NCBI GenBank assembly: GCA_963556255.1 | Contig: OY744613.1 | Coordinates: forward strand, 40,197,352-40,261,351 | Source of the DNA: Allolobophora icterica | Lineage: Eukaryota > Annelida > Clitellata > Crassiclitellata > Lumbricidae | Direction of reading: 5' to 3' | Length of the DNA: 64,000 nt | Shown here: piece after piece, positions 40,301-52,929 of the stretch | How positions within the stretch are numbered: position 1 is the first letter of the stretch | Layout: each line of letters starts with the position of its first letter | Made by a program: the position numbers and the translations under genes | The notes under the pieces: model-generated | Told to the model about the DNA's origin: nothing | The model's input: only the letters and a program-made list of their open reading frames with translations | Database searches by the model: none

Positions 40301-43300
40301 TTGATTTCATGAAGTGTGACGTCATGACGTCATGACACGTCACGCGTCATGACTTGACGTCATGACGTCTCGTGACGCTTCCAGATGACATTTTATCGTT
40401 TTTACGCGAAACGACGCACGGTAACACCATGGTTTGATTTCATGAAGTCTGACGTCATGACGTCATGACACGTCACGCGTCATGACTTGACGTCATGACG
40501 TCACATGACGCTTCCAGATGACATTTCATCGTTTTTGCGCGAAACGACGCACGGTAACACCATGGTTTGATTTCATGAAGTGTGACGTCATGACGTCATG
40601 ACACGTCACGCGTCATGACTTGACGTCATGACGTCACGTGACGCTTCCAGATGACATTTCATCGTTTTTACGCGAAACGACGCACGGTAACACCATGGTT
40701 TGATTTCATGAAGTGTGACGTCATGACGTCATGACACGTCACGAGTCATGACTTGACGTCATGACGTCACGTGACGCTTCCAGATGACATTTCATCGTTT
40801 TTACGCGAAACGACGCACGGTAACACCATGGTTTGATTTCATGAAGTGTGACGTCATGACGTCATGACACGTCACGCGTCATGACTTGACGTCATGACGT
40901 CACGTGACGCTTCCAGATGACATTTTATCGTTTCTACGCGAAACGACGCACGGTAACACCATGGTTTGATTTCATGAAGTCTGACGTCATGACGTCATGA
41001 CACGTCACGCGTCATGACTTGACGTCATGACGTCACGTGACGCTTCCAGATGACATTTCATCGTTTTTACGCGAAACGACGCACGGTAACACCATGGTTT
41101 GATTTCATGAAGTGTGACGTCATGACGTCATGACACGTCACGCGTCATGACTTGACGTCATGACATCAACTGACGCTTCCAGATGACATTTCATCGTTTT
41201 TACGCGAAACGACGCACGGTAACACCATGGTTTGATTTCATGAAGTGTGACGTCATGACGTCATGACACGTCACGAGTCATGACTTGACGTCATGACGTC
41301 ACGTGACGCTTCCAGATGACATTTCATCGTTTTTACGCGAAACGACGCACGGTAACACCATGGTCTGATTTCATGAAGTGTGACGTCATGACGTCATGAC
41401 ACGTCACGCGTCATGACTTGACGTCATGACGTCTCGTGACGCTTCCAGATGACATTTTATCGTTTTTACGCGAAACGACGCACGGTAACACCATGGTTTG
41501 ATTTCATGAAGTCTGACGTCATGACGTCATGACACGTCACGCGTCATGACTTGACGTCATGACGTCACGTGACGCTTCCAGATGACATTTCATCGTTTTT
41601 ACGCGAAACGACGCACGGTAACACCATGGTTTGATTTCATGAAGTGTGACGTCATGACGTCATGACACGTCACGCGTCATGACTTGACGTCATGACGTCA
41701 CGTGACGCTTCCAGATGACATTTCATCGTTTTTACGCGAAACGACGCACGGTAACACCATGGTTTGATTTCATGAAGTGTGACGTCATGACGTCATGACA
41801 CGTCACGAGTCATGACTTGACGTCATGACGTCACATGACGCTTCCAGATGACATTTCATCGTTTTTACGCGAAACGACGCACGGTAACACCATGGTTTGA
41901 TTTCATGAAGTGTGACGTCATGACGTCATGACACGTCACGCGTCATGACTTGACGTCATGACGTCACGTGACGCTTCCAGATGACATTTTATCGTTTCTA
42001 CGCGAAACGACGCACGGTAACACCATGGTTTGATTTCATGAAGTGTGACCTCATGACGTCATGACACGTCACGCGTCATGACTTGACGTCATGACGTCAC
42101 GTGACGCTTCCAGATGACATTTCATCGTTTTTACGCGAAACGACGCACGGTAACACCATGGTTTGATTTCATGAAGTGTGACGTCATGACGTCATGACAC
42201 GTCACGCGTCATGACTTGACGTCATGACGTCTCGTGACGCTTCCAGATGACATTTTATCGTTTTTACGCGAAACGACGCACGGTAACACCATGGTTTGAT
42301 TTCATGAAGTCTGACGTCATGACGTCATGACACGTCACGCGTCATGACTTGACGTCATGACGTCACGTGACGCTTCCAGATGACATTTCATCGTTTTTAC
42401 GCGAAACGACGCACGGTAACACCATGGTTTGATTTCATGAAGTGTGACGTCATGACGTCATGACACGTCACGCGTCATGACTTGACGTCATGACGTCACG
42501 TGACGCTTCCAGATGACATTTCATCGTTTTTACGCGAAACGACGCACGGTAACACCATGGTTTGATTTCATGAAGTCTGACGTCATGACGTCATGACACG
42601 TCACGCGTCATGACTTGACGTCATGACGTCACGTGACGCTTCCAGATGACATTTCATCGTTTTTACGCGAAACGACGCACGGTAACACCATGGTTTGATT
42701 TCATGAAGTGTGACGTCATGACGTCATGACACGTCACGCGTCATGACTTGACGTCATGACGTCACGTGACGCTTCCAGATGACATTTTATCGTTTTTACG
42801 CGAAACGACGCACGGTAACACCATGGTTTGATTTCATGAAGTCTGACGTCATGACGTCATGACACGTCACGCGTCATGACTTGACGTCATGACGTCACGT
42901 GACGCTTCCAGATGACATTTCATCGTTTTTACGCGAAACGACGCACGGTAACACCATGGTTTGATTTCATGAAGTCTGACGTCATGACGTCATGACACGT
43001 CACGCGTCATGACTTGACGTCATGACGTCACGTGACGCTTCCAGATGACATTTCATCGTTTTTACACGAAACGACGCACGGTAACACCATGGTTTGATTT
43101 CATGAAGTGTGACGTCATGACGTCATGACACGTCACGCGTCATGACTTGACGTCATGACGTCACGTGACGCTTCCAGATGACATTTCATCGTTTTTACGC
43201 GAAACGACGCACGGTAACACCATGGTTTGATTTCATGAAGTGTGACGTCATGACGTCATGACACGTCACGAGTCATGACTTGACGTCATGACGTCACGTG

Positions 43301-46300
43301 ACGCTTCCAGATGACATTTCATCGTTTTTACGCGAAACGACGCACGGTAACACCATGGTTTGATTTCATGAAGTGTGACGTCATGACGTCATGACACGTC
43401 ACGCGTCATGACTTGACGTCATGACGTCACGTGACGCTTCCAGATGACATTTTATCGTTTCTACGCGAAACGACGCACGGTAACACCATGGTTTGATTTC
43501 ATGAAGTCTGACGTCATGACGTCATGACACGTCACGCGTCATGACTTGACGTCATGACGTCACGTGACGCTTCCAGATGACATTTCATCGTTTTTACGCG
43601 AAACGACGCACGGTAACACCATGGTTTGATTTCATGAAGTGTGACGTCATGACGTCATGACACGTCACGCGTCATGACTTGACGTCATGACGTCTCGTGA
43701 CGCTTCCAGATGACATTTTATCGTTTTTACGCGAAACGACGCACGGTAACACCATGGTTTGATTTCATGAAGTCTGACGTCATGACGTCATGACACGTCA
43801 CGCGTCATGACTTGACGTCATGACGTCACGTGACGCTTCCAGATGACATTTCATCGTTTTTACGCGAAACGACGCACGGTAACACCATGGTTTGATTTCA
43901 TGAAGTGTGACGTGATGACGTCATGACACGTCACGCGTCATGACTTGACGTCATGACGTCACGTGACGCTTCCAGATGACATTTCATCGTTTTTACGCGA
44001 AACGACGCACGGTAACACCATGGTTTGATTTCATGAAGTCTGACGTCATGACGTCATGACACGTCACGAGTCATGACTTGACGTCATGACGTCACGTGAC
44101 GCTTCCAGATGACATTTCATCGTTTTTACGCGAAACGACGCACGGTAACACCATGGTTTGATTTCATGAAGTGTGACGTCATGACGTCATGACACGTCAC
44201 GCGTCATGACTTGACGTCATGACGTCACGTGACGCTTCCAGATGACATTTTATCGTTTCTACGCGAAACGACGCACGGTAACACCATGGTTTGATTTCAT
44301 GAAGTCTGACGTCATGACGTCATGACACGTCACGCGTCATGACTTGACGTCATGACGTCACGTGACGCTTCCAGATGACATTTCATCGTTTTTACGCGAA
44401 ACGACGCACGGTAACACCATGGTTTGATTTCATGAAGTGTGACGTCATGACGTCATGACACGTCACGCGTCATGACTTGACGTCATGACGTCACGTGACG
44501 CTTCCAGATGACATTTTATCGTTTTTACGCGAAACGACGCACGGTAACACCATGGTTTGATTTCATGAAGTCTGACGTCATGACGTCATGACACGTCACG
44601 CGTCATGACTTGACGTCATGACGTCACGTGACGCTTCCAGATGACATTTCATCGTTTTTACGCGAAACGACGCACGGTAACACCATGGTTTGATTTCATG
44701 AAGTCTGACGTCATGACGTCATGACACGTCACGCGTCATGACTTGACGTCATGACGTCACGTGATGCTTCCAGATGACATTTCATCGTTTTTACGCGAAA
44801 CGACGCACGGTAACACCATGGTTTGATTTCATGAAGTGTGACGTCATGACGTCATGACACGTCACGCGTCATGACTTGACGTCATGACGTCACGTGACGC
44901 TTCCAGATGACATTTCATCGTTTTTACGCGAAACGACGCACGGTAACACCATGGTTTGATTTCATGAAGTGTGACGTCATGACGTCATGACACGTCACGC
45001 GTCATGACTTGACGTCATGACGTCACGTGACGCTTCCAGATGACATTTCATCGTTTTTACGCGAAACGACGCACGGTAACACCATGGTTTGATTTCATGA
45101 AGTGTGACGTCATGACGTCATGACACGTCACGCGTCATGACTTGACGTCATGACGTCACGTGACGCTTCCAGATGACATTTTATCGTTTTTACGCGAAAC
45201 GACGCACGGTAACACCATGGTTTGATTTCATGAAGTGTGACGTCATGACGTCATGACACGTCACGCGTCATATCTTGACGTCATGACGTCACGTGACGCT
45301 TCCAGATGACATTTCATCGTTTTTACGCGAAACGACGCACGGTAGCACCATGGTTTGATTTCATGAAGTGTGACGTCATGACGTCATGACACGTCACGCG
45401 TCATGACTTGACGTCATGACGTCACGTGACGCTTCCAGATGACATTTCATCGTTTTTACGCGAAACGACGCACGGTAACACCATGGTTTGATTTCATGAA
45501 GTGTGACGTCATGACGTCATGACACGTCACGCGTCATGACTTGACGTCATGACCTCACGTGACGCTTCCAGATGACATTTTATCGTTTTTACGCGAAACG
45601 ACGCACGGTAACACCATGGTTTGATTTCATGAAGTGTGACGTCATGACGTCATGACACGTCACGCGTCATGACTTGACGTCATGACGTCACGTGACGCTT
45701 CCAGATGACATTTCATCGTTTTTACGCGAAACGACGCACGGTAACACCATGGTTTGATTTCATGAAGTGTGACGTCATGACGTCATGACACGTCACGCGT
45801 CATGACTTGACGTCATGACGTCACGTGACGCTTCCAGATGACATTTCATCGTTTTTACGCGAAACGACGCACGGTAACACCATGGTTTGATTTCATGAAG
45901 TCTGACGTCATGACGTCATGACACGTCACGCGTCATGACTTGACGTCATGACGTCACGTGACGCTTCCAGATGACATTTCATCGTTTTTACGCGAAACGA
46001 CGCACGGTAACACCATGGTTTGATTTCATGAAGTGTGACGTCATGACGTCATGACACGTCACGCGTCATGACTTGACGTCATGACGTCTCGTGACGCTTC
46101 CAGATGACATTTCATCGTTTTTACGCGAAACGACGCACGGTAACACCATGGTTTGATTTCATGAAGTGTGACGTCATGACGTCATGACACGTCACGCGTC
46201 ATGACTTGACGTCATGACGTCACGTGACGCTTCCAGATGACATTTTATCGTTTCTACGCGAAACGACGCACGGTAACACCATGGTTTGATTTCATGAAGT

Positions 46301-49300
46301 GTGACGTCATGACGTCATGACACGTCACGCGTCATGACTTGACGTCATGACGTCACGTGACGCTTCCAGATGACATTTCATCGTTTTTACGCGAAACGAC
46401 GCACGGTAACACCATGGTTTGATTTCATGAAGTGTGACGTCATGACGTCATGACACGTCACGCGTCATGACTTGACGTCATGACGTCACGTGACGCTTCC
46501 AGATGACATTTCATCGTTTTTACGCGAAACGACGCACGGTAACACCATGGTTTGATTTCATGAAGTGTGACGTCATGACGTCATGACACGTCACGCGTCA
46601 TGACTTGACGTCATGACGTCACGTGACGCTTCCAGATGACATTTTATCGTTTTTACGCGAAACGACGCACGGTAACACCATGGTTTGATTTCATGAAGTG
46701 TGACGTCATGACGTCATGACACGTCACGCGTCATATCTTGACGTCATGACGTCACGTGACGCTTCCAGATGACATTTCATCGTTTTTACGCGAAACGACG
46801 CACGGTAGCACCATGGTTTGATTTCATGAAGTGTGACGTCATGACGTCATGACACGTCACGCGTCATGACTTGACGTCATGACGTCACGTGACGCTTCCA
46901 GATGACATTTCATCGTTTTTACGCGAAACGACGCACGGTAACACCATGGTTTGATTTCATGAAGTGTGACGTCATGACGTCATGACACGTCACGCGTCAT
47001 GACTTGACGTCATGACCTCACGTGACGCTTCCAGATGACATTTTATCGTTTTTACGCGAAACGACGCACGGTAACACCATGGTTTGATTTCATGAAGTGT
47101 GACGTCATGACGTCATGACACGTCACGCGTCATGACTTGACGTCATGACGTCACGTGACGCTTCCAGATGACATTTCATCGTTTTTACGCGAAACGACGC
47201 ACGGTAACACCATGGTTTGATTTCATGAAGTGTGACGTCATGACGTCATGACACGTCACGCGTCATGACTTGACGTCATGACGTCACGTGACGCTTCCAG
47301 ATGACATTTCATCGTTTTTACGCGAAACGACGCACGGTAACACCATGGTTTGATTTCATGAAGTCTGACGTCATGACGTCATGACACGTCACGCGTCATG
47401 ACTTGACGTCATGACGTCACGTGACGCTTCCAGATGACATTTCATCGTTTTTACGCGAAACGACGCACGGTAACACCATGGTTTGATTTCATGAAGTGTG
47501 ACGTCATGACGTCATGACACGTCACGCGTCATGACTTGACGTCATGACGTCTCGTGACGCTTCCAGATGACATTTCATCGTTTTTACGCGAAACGACGCA
47601 CGGTAACACCATGGTTTGATTTCATGAAGTGTGACGTCATGACGTCATGACACGTCACGCGTCATGACTTGACGTCATGACGTCACGTGACGCTTCCAGA
47701 TGACATTTTATCGTTTCTACGCGAAACGACGCACGGTAACACCATGGTTTGATTTCATGAAGTGTGACGTCATGACGTCATGACACGTCACGCGTCATGA
47801 CTTGACGTCATGACGTCACGTGACGCTTCCAGATGACATTTCATCGTTTTTACGCGAAACGACGCACGGTAACACCATGGTTTGATTTCATGAAGTGTGA
47901 CGTCATGACGTCATGACACGTCACGCGTCATGACTTGACGTCATGACGTCTCGTGACGCTTCCAGATGACATTTTATCGTTTTTACGCGAAACGACGCAC
48001 GGTAACACCATGGTTTGATTTCATGAAGTCTGACGTCATGACGTCATGACACGTCACGCGTCATGACTTGACGTCATGACGTCACATGACGCTTCCAGAT
48101 GACATTTCATCGTTTTTACGCGAAACGACGCACGGTAACACCATGGTTTGATTTCATGAAGTGTGACGTCATGACGTCATGACACGTCACGCGTCATGAC
48201 TTGACGTCATGACGTCACGTGACGCTTCCAGATGACATTTCATCGTTTTTACGCGAAACGACGCACGGTAACACCATGGTTTGATTTCATGAAGTGTGAC
48301 GTCATGACGTCATGACACGTCACGAGTCATGACTTGACGTCATGACGTCACGTGACGCTTCCAGATGACATTTCATCGTTTTTACGCGAAACGACGCACG
48401 GTAACACCATGGTTTGATTTCATGAAGTGTGACGTCATGACGTCATGACACGTCACGCGTCATGACTTGACGTCATGACGTCACGTGACGCTTCCAGATG
48501 ACATTTTATCGTTTCTACGCGAAACGACGCACGGTAACACCATGGTTTGATTTCATGAAGTCTGACGTCATGACGTCATGACACGTCACGCGTCATGACT
48601 TGACGTCATGACGTCACGTGACGCTTCCAGATGACATTTCATCGTTTTTACGCGAAACGACGCACGGTAACACCATGGTTTGATTTCATGAAGTGTGACG
48701 TCATGACGTCATGACACGTCACGAGTCATGACTTGACGTCATGACGTCACGTGACGCTTCCAGATGACATTTCATCGTTTTTACGCGAAACGACGCACGG
48801 TAACACCATGGTCTGATTTCATGAAGTGTGACGTCATGACGTCATGACACGTCACGCGTCATGACTTGACGTCATGACGTCTCGTGACGCTTCCAGATGA
48901 CATTTTATCGTTTTTACGCGAAACGACGCACGGTAACACCATGGTTTGATTTCATGAAGTCTGACGTCATGACGTCATGACACGTCACGCGTCATGACTT
49001 GACGTCATGACGTCACGTGACGCTTCCAGATGACATTTCATCGTTTTTACGCGAAACGACGCACGGTAACACCATGGTTTGATTTCATGAAGTGTGACGT
49101 CATGACGTCATGACACGTCACGCGTCATGACTTGACGTCATGACGTCACGTGACGCTTCCAGATGACATTTCATCGTTTTTACGCGAAACGACGCACGGT
49201 AACACCATGGTTTGATTTCATGAAGTGTGACGTCATGACGTCATGACACGTCACGAGTCATGACTTGACGTCATGACGTCACATGACGCTTCCAGATGAC

Positions 49301-50246
49301 ATTTCATCGTTTTTACGCGAAACGACGCACGGTAACACCATGGTTTGATTTCATGAAGTGTGACGTCATGACGTCATGACACGTCACGCGTCATGACTTG
49401 ACGTCATGACGTCACGTGACGCTTCCAGATGACATTTTATCGTTTCTACGCGAAACGACGCACGGTAACACCATGGTTTGATTTCATGAAGTGTGACGTC
49501 ATGACGTCATGACACGTCACGCGTCATGACTTGACGTCATGACGTCACGTGACGCTTCCAGATGACATTTCATCGTTTTTACGCGAAACGACGCACGGTA
49601 ACACCATGGTTTGATTTCATGAAGTGTGACGTCATGACGTCATGACACGTCACGCGTCATGACTTGACGTCATGACGTCTCGTGACGCTTCCAGATGACA
49701 TTTTATCGTTTTTACGCGAAACGACGCACGGTAACACCATGGTTTGATTTCATGAAGTCTGACGTCATGACGTCATGACACGTCACGCGTCATGACTTGA
49801 CGTCATGACGTCACGTGACGCTTCCAGATGACATTTCATCGTTTTTACGCGAAACGACGCACGGTAACACCATGGTTTGATTTCATGAAGTGTGACGTCA
49901 TGACGTCATGACACGTCACGCGTCATGACTTGACGTCATGACGTCACGTGACGCTTCCAGATGACATTTCATCGTTTTTACGCGAAACGACGCACGGTAA
50001 CACCATGGTTTGATTTCATGAAGTGTGACGTCATGACGTCATGACACGTCACGCGTCATGACTTGACGTCATGACGTCACGTGACGCTTCCAGATGACAT
50101 TTTATCGTTTCTACGCGAAACGACGCACGGTAACACCATGGTTTGATTTCATGAAGTCTGACGTCATGACGTCATGACACGTCACGCGTCATCACTTGAC
50201 GTCATGACGTCACGTGACGCTTCCAGATGACATTTTATCGTTTTTT
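34058..50246 (+). repeat. 133-bp CRE-rich satellite, arm C (+), about 121 monomers
   Basis: The period is the same, but the subfamily differs. Nearly all copies have CCAGATGAC in place of CCACGTGAC, so they carry one E-box fewer. They alternate between TTTCATCG and TTTTATCG, and between GAAGTGTGAC and GAAGTCTGAC. Rare markers recur at exact multiples of 133. The block with TCATATCTT, GGTAGCACC and GACCTCACG appears at 39681, 45267 and 46730 (42 and 11 monomers apart). CACGAGTCATG copies sit 532 bp (4 monomers) apart at 40741, 41273 and 41805, and again at 48721 and 49253. The last monomer is cut at about 50246 in its T run, and unique sequence follows sharply. Confidence 0.97.
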
Positions 50247-51540
50247 CAAATGAACCTATTCGGCAGATGGCGTGGACAAATCAATTCTCATCTTCTTAAC
50301 TGCCGTACACGTAACCCATACATTTTCGTCTTAGTTCTTTTATAATATTCCGAATAAGGTAGCAGGTGTTATTGAGGATTGGCTGTCCAAAAGGCCCTTC
50401 CCATGCACGATTTCAATCCGATGATTAATTAGGGACGCTAAAGCCGAAGTTTGCCAGCGATTAGGGGTCGTGATAGGCGCCTAAGGGAATATTAGTCCGA
50501 GTATGACCTCTAAAGCAACCAATTATGGAGACGTCGAATATAAGTTAATATTTTCTTCCCTCCTGGTGGCGAATCAATAATAAATTGTCCAGATCATAGT
50601 TAAGATTACAGGATGACGCATTAACGGCGTTTTGTCATTGGTGTCCGTCACATGGTACTTCACCCCTACAAAAATGGCCCAAACACGACTAAAATTGTCA
50701 AAGGTATTCTGACAAGGTACAGTAATGAAATTATTGTGTATTATATATAAGGAGATACCGCCGTAAGGCTCGTAAGAGGGCGTAGTAATTTCAAACTGGA
50801 ATGTATTAAAGTAAAACTGTAGGCACATGTGAAATCGGAATGCCAATGTCTATAGACTCCTAAGACACGGTATCGCTTGGTACATTAGCTATCTCTCTTT
50901 GCTCTGTAGGGAGTGTGCTCCACCGCGAAACAGGCCAATGACGCAGGTCCCGAGCACAATGTCAGACCGTCAACGCTTCCAGCCGTGAAATATAAACGGT
51001 ATTTCGATACTAATTCATATCAAAGACATTCTTTAGATACAAAGTAGGTATAAATTCGGTAACAGAACATGTCAAACTTATAATCAGAATCATGAAACGG
51101 CCTACACAGTTTATGTGGTATTTATAGTAAAGGTCAGCCTGGGTATCACATAGAGGCCTGACACAACATTTATAGTTGGAATACAGTTTCCTAAATAGGC
51201 ATTTACAATGACTCATCAACACTTCCCGACAACCAATCAAAAGAGCAAGTTCAAGAAAACAACTATTAAGACATGTATTATATCAACAATCGTTCTAAAA
51301 TTCTGTGTACTTTTTCTATATATTTTTCAGATCATAATTACAGGCCCGTTCAAAGGCAGGTCTAGGGAAGGAACGGCATCTGTGTAGCGACGAAAGCCAA
51401 GAGATTATTTCTGATCTCAGGTAGTGTCTCAGAGGCAGCTGAATCTGTACGGCCATGTGGTTTCAGTGACACAGTCAGACCCTCGTCTGACCAATTACTG
51501 CTCCTGTAACAAAGCTATCAGGGTTTGTAAGTTTATTACA
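50247..51540. other. Right flank of the satellite, no recognised gene
   Basis: This is AT-rich, apparently single-copy sequence. Minus-strand open stretches at 50574-50846 (about 90 codons) and 51010-51240 (about 76 codons) have no motif, repeat or domain that I know, and look like chance frames. No tRNA, SINE boxes or terminal repeats were seen. Confidence 0.5.
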
Positions 51541-51720
51541 TCTAGGTTTTTGTTATTATGAATGTGTTTAATTTCTTATGCCACGGAACTGGGAATCTAG
51601 AGCTGATCAGAGTATTTCTAATACTTTTACCATTTCTAAATGCTAACATTGGTTTTCTGTTGAAGCATGTATGCAAATCTGTGTTCTCGCTTATAAATTC
51701 CTGCCACAGCTTATGTGCAG
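51541..51720 (-). pseudogene. Retroelement fragment, post-RT linker of Penelope-like type
   Basis: On the minus strand an open stretch of about 50 codons reads WQEFISENTDLHTCFNRKP, then MLAFRNGKSIRNTLISSRFP, and ends at a stop. The pattern P-x-(A/I)-(F/Y)-R-x-G-K-(S/N)-(I/L)-R-(N/D)-x-L-(I/V) is the linker that follows reverse transcriptase in Penelope-like elements and related retroelements. No downstream GIY-YIG endonuclease or cysteine cluster was found below 51541. The piece lies about 0.3 kb downstream of an N-terminal piece in the same orientation, so the intervening reverse transcriptase appears deleted. The family assignment is from memory of the motif. Confidence 0.55.
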
Positions 51721-51780
51721 ATCTTTAAGGACATTCTTCTTTTGGTATGAATGTCGTATGTATGCATATTTCGGCGGATC

Positions 51781-51830
51781 CCCGGAATAGCGGACCCCGT
51801 AATAGCGGACCCGCGGATTAGTGGACCGGA
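51781..51830. repeat. Short GC-rich tandem repeat, about 16 bp x 3
   Basis: Three diverged units read roughly GGAATAGCGGACCCC, GTAATAGCGGACCCG and CGGATTAGTGGACCGG. They lie between the two halves of the broken Penelope-like element, close to where its middle is missing. Confidence 0.6.
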
Positions 51831-51839
51831 ACCGTCTTA

Positions 51840-52216
51840 TTTAGGGTATCACTAATTTGGTTATTTCTTATGCAAGTTTTGTCAAATGTTTTTGAGTTCT
51901 GGTCAAAAAAGGACTTAATTTGGTGTTTTCTTTCAAAATTGTCGATTAGTTCAACATTTCTTTTCAGATGGTTAGTTTTAGTTTCAGTGTAGGCCTATGC
52001 AAAATTCAGGCCTTTGTTGAGTACAATAGATTCGTAGTTATTCAATTTGTAGTTGGAGATGTTAATGATACAAGTATTCTCTAGATTATTTAAATTTCTT
52101 CTGAGGAAGGATTTGGCTTTACGGGATCTCAGTTTACGTTTAAGCTTATAGAATTTCCTTACAACCTTGAAATTGTCGTTGTAGTTCCTTCCAGTTCTTT
52201 CGTTGTCGTCTACCAA
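51840..52216 (-). pseudogene. Penelope-like element, N-terminal region upstream of RT
   Basis: From a methionine at 52216 the minus strand reads a basic stretch (FYKLKRKLRSRKAKSFLRR), then ISNYKLNNYESIVLNKGLNF. This matches the 'LS-x5-E-x-x-(V/L)-L-x-KGL-x-F' signature just upstream of reverse transcriptase in Penelope-like retroelements. A TAG at about 51995 stops it. The same frame then continues in a plausible way (TKTNHLKRNVELIDNF, KSFFDQNS) for about 50 codons to another stop near 51840. The expected reverse transcriptase block is absent. Its start overlaps the stop of the upstream Pro/Thr/Gln-rich frame by a few bases, as a decayed continuous ORF would. It is non-functional. Confidence 0.6.
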
Positions 52217-52766
52217 CCGTCAGGACTGCATGCTGGTCGGGTCGTCGCGTGGATCCGGTACCTGTAGTGGGACAGACAACTGGTTGCTGGTCGTTGGCAC
52301 AGTCGGGTCGCCGAGTGGATCCGGGAGCTGTAGTCGAGCGGTACAGGAGGAGCAGCAGTAATGGTTTTGTAAGGTGTCCTGGTCAGGTTCGGCGTCATGT
52401 GAGGTGTTGTGGTGGCGTCCGTCCCTGTTGGAAGCTGTTGGCGCTGCTGCGTCGGTCGCTGATGTGTTCTATGGACATACGTAGGTCTGTAGGGTAGGGG
52501 CTTAGTAAATACATCGAGGTGCCTAGTGTTGTGATAGGTCTTGTTCTGAAGTGGCGCAGCATCGGCTACCACTTGACTATAATTATAGTGCTCTGTATGG
52601 TTTCGGTCTATGGTCTGTGTATGTTGTACGATTTGGCGATCGACTTCCTGCCGGGATAGCGGTAGTTGTGGTTGCGGATGGCCAGAACGAAAAAAATCGT
52701 CCTGTGTGGTCACCATGGTGGTGGGCACGTAGTAGCTCTCTTGTCTCTGTGTTCTTGACGGCTTTT
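52210..52766 (-). pseudogene. Pro/Thr/Gln/His-rich leader frame of the Penelope-like remnant
   Basis: This is an open minus-strand stretch of about 185 codons ending at 52210 (from a GTG at 52728 or further upstream; an internal ATG reads MVTTQDDFF). The product would be low in hydrophobic residues and rich in P, T, Q, H and R, with segments such as RPTYVHRTHQRPTQQRQQLP. It has no domain that I recognise. It lies immediately upstream of, and overlaps by a few bases, the frame with the Penelope-like motif. I read it as the disordered N-terminal part of the same element. An unrelated chance frame in GC-rich DNA is the alternative. Confidence 0.4.
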
Positions 52767-52898
52767 TTATAGATAACTAATTGCGTTTGACACAGCCTTG
52801 AAAGCTTTAGCTAGGATGATGTCTGTATCATGTACATTCAAGTTGTTTATGGTTGCCTTAACCCGTTCGTTCAAGCAATCCCGTCCCCTAGTTTTTGT
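52767..52898 (-). pseudogene. Short coding-like fragment upstream of the leader frame
   Basis: Between a TAG at 52899-52901 and a TAA at 52767-52769, the minus strand is open for about 43 codons with protein-like content: CLNERVKATINNLNVHDTD followed by IILAKAFKAVSNAISYL. It is one frameshift away from the Pro/Thr-rich frame below it. It is probably the same decayed element. Function is unknown. Confidence 0.35.
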
Positions 52899-52929
52899 CT
52901 AAAGGTCATTGCCATCCCTATGAGACCTG

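Noticed and set aside
1070..50246. CRISPR array
   Set aside because: Repeats are head-to-tail with no unique spacers, the 133-bp unit is far too long, and the context is animal DNA.
1070..50246. Centromere
   Set aside because: A large homogeneous satellite is compatible with one, but there is no CENP-B-like box that I can recognise and no chromatin data, so I make no claim.
51010..51240. Cys-containing minus-strand frame as a gene
   Set aside because: The cysteines have no regular spacing, there is no homology that I recognise, and neighbouring frames are equally open.
52249..52772. Plus-strand frames opposite the Penelope-like leader
   Set aside because: They are shadows of the GC-rich minus-strand frame and have no motif of their own.
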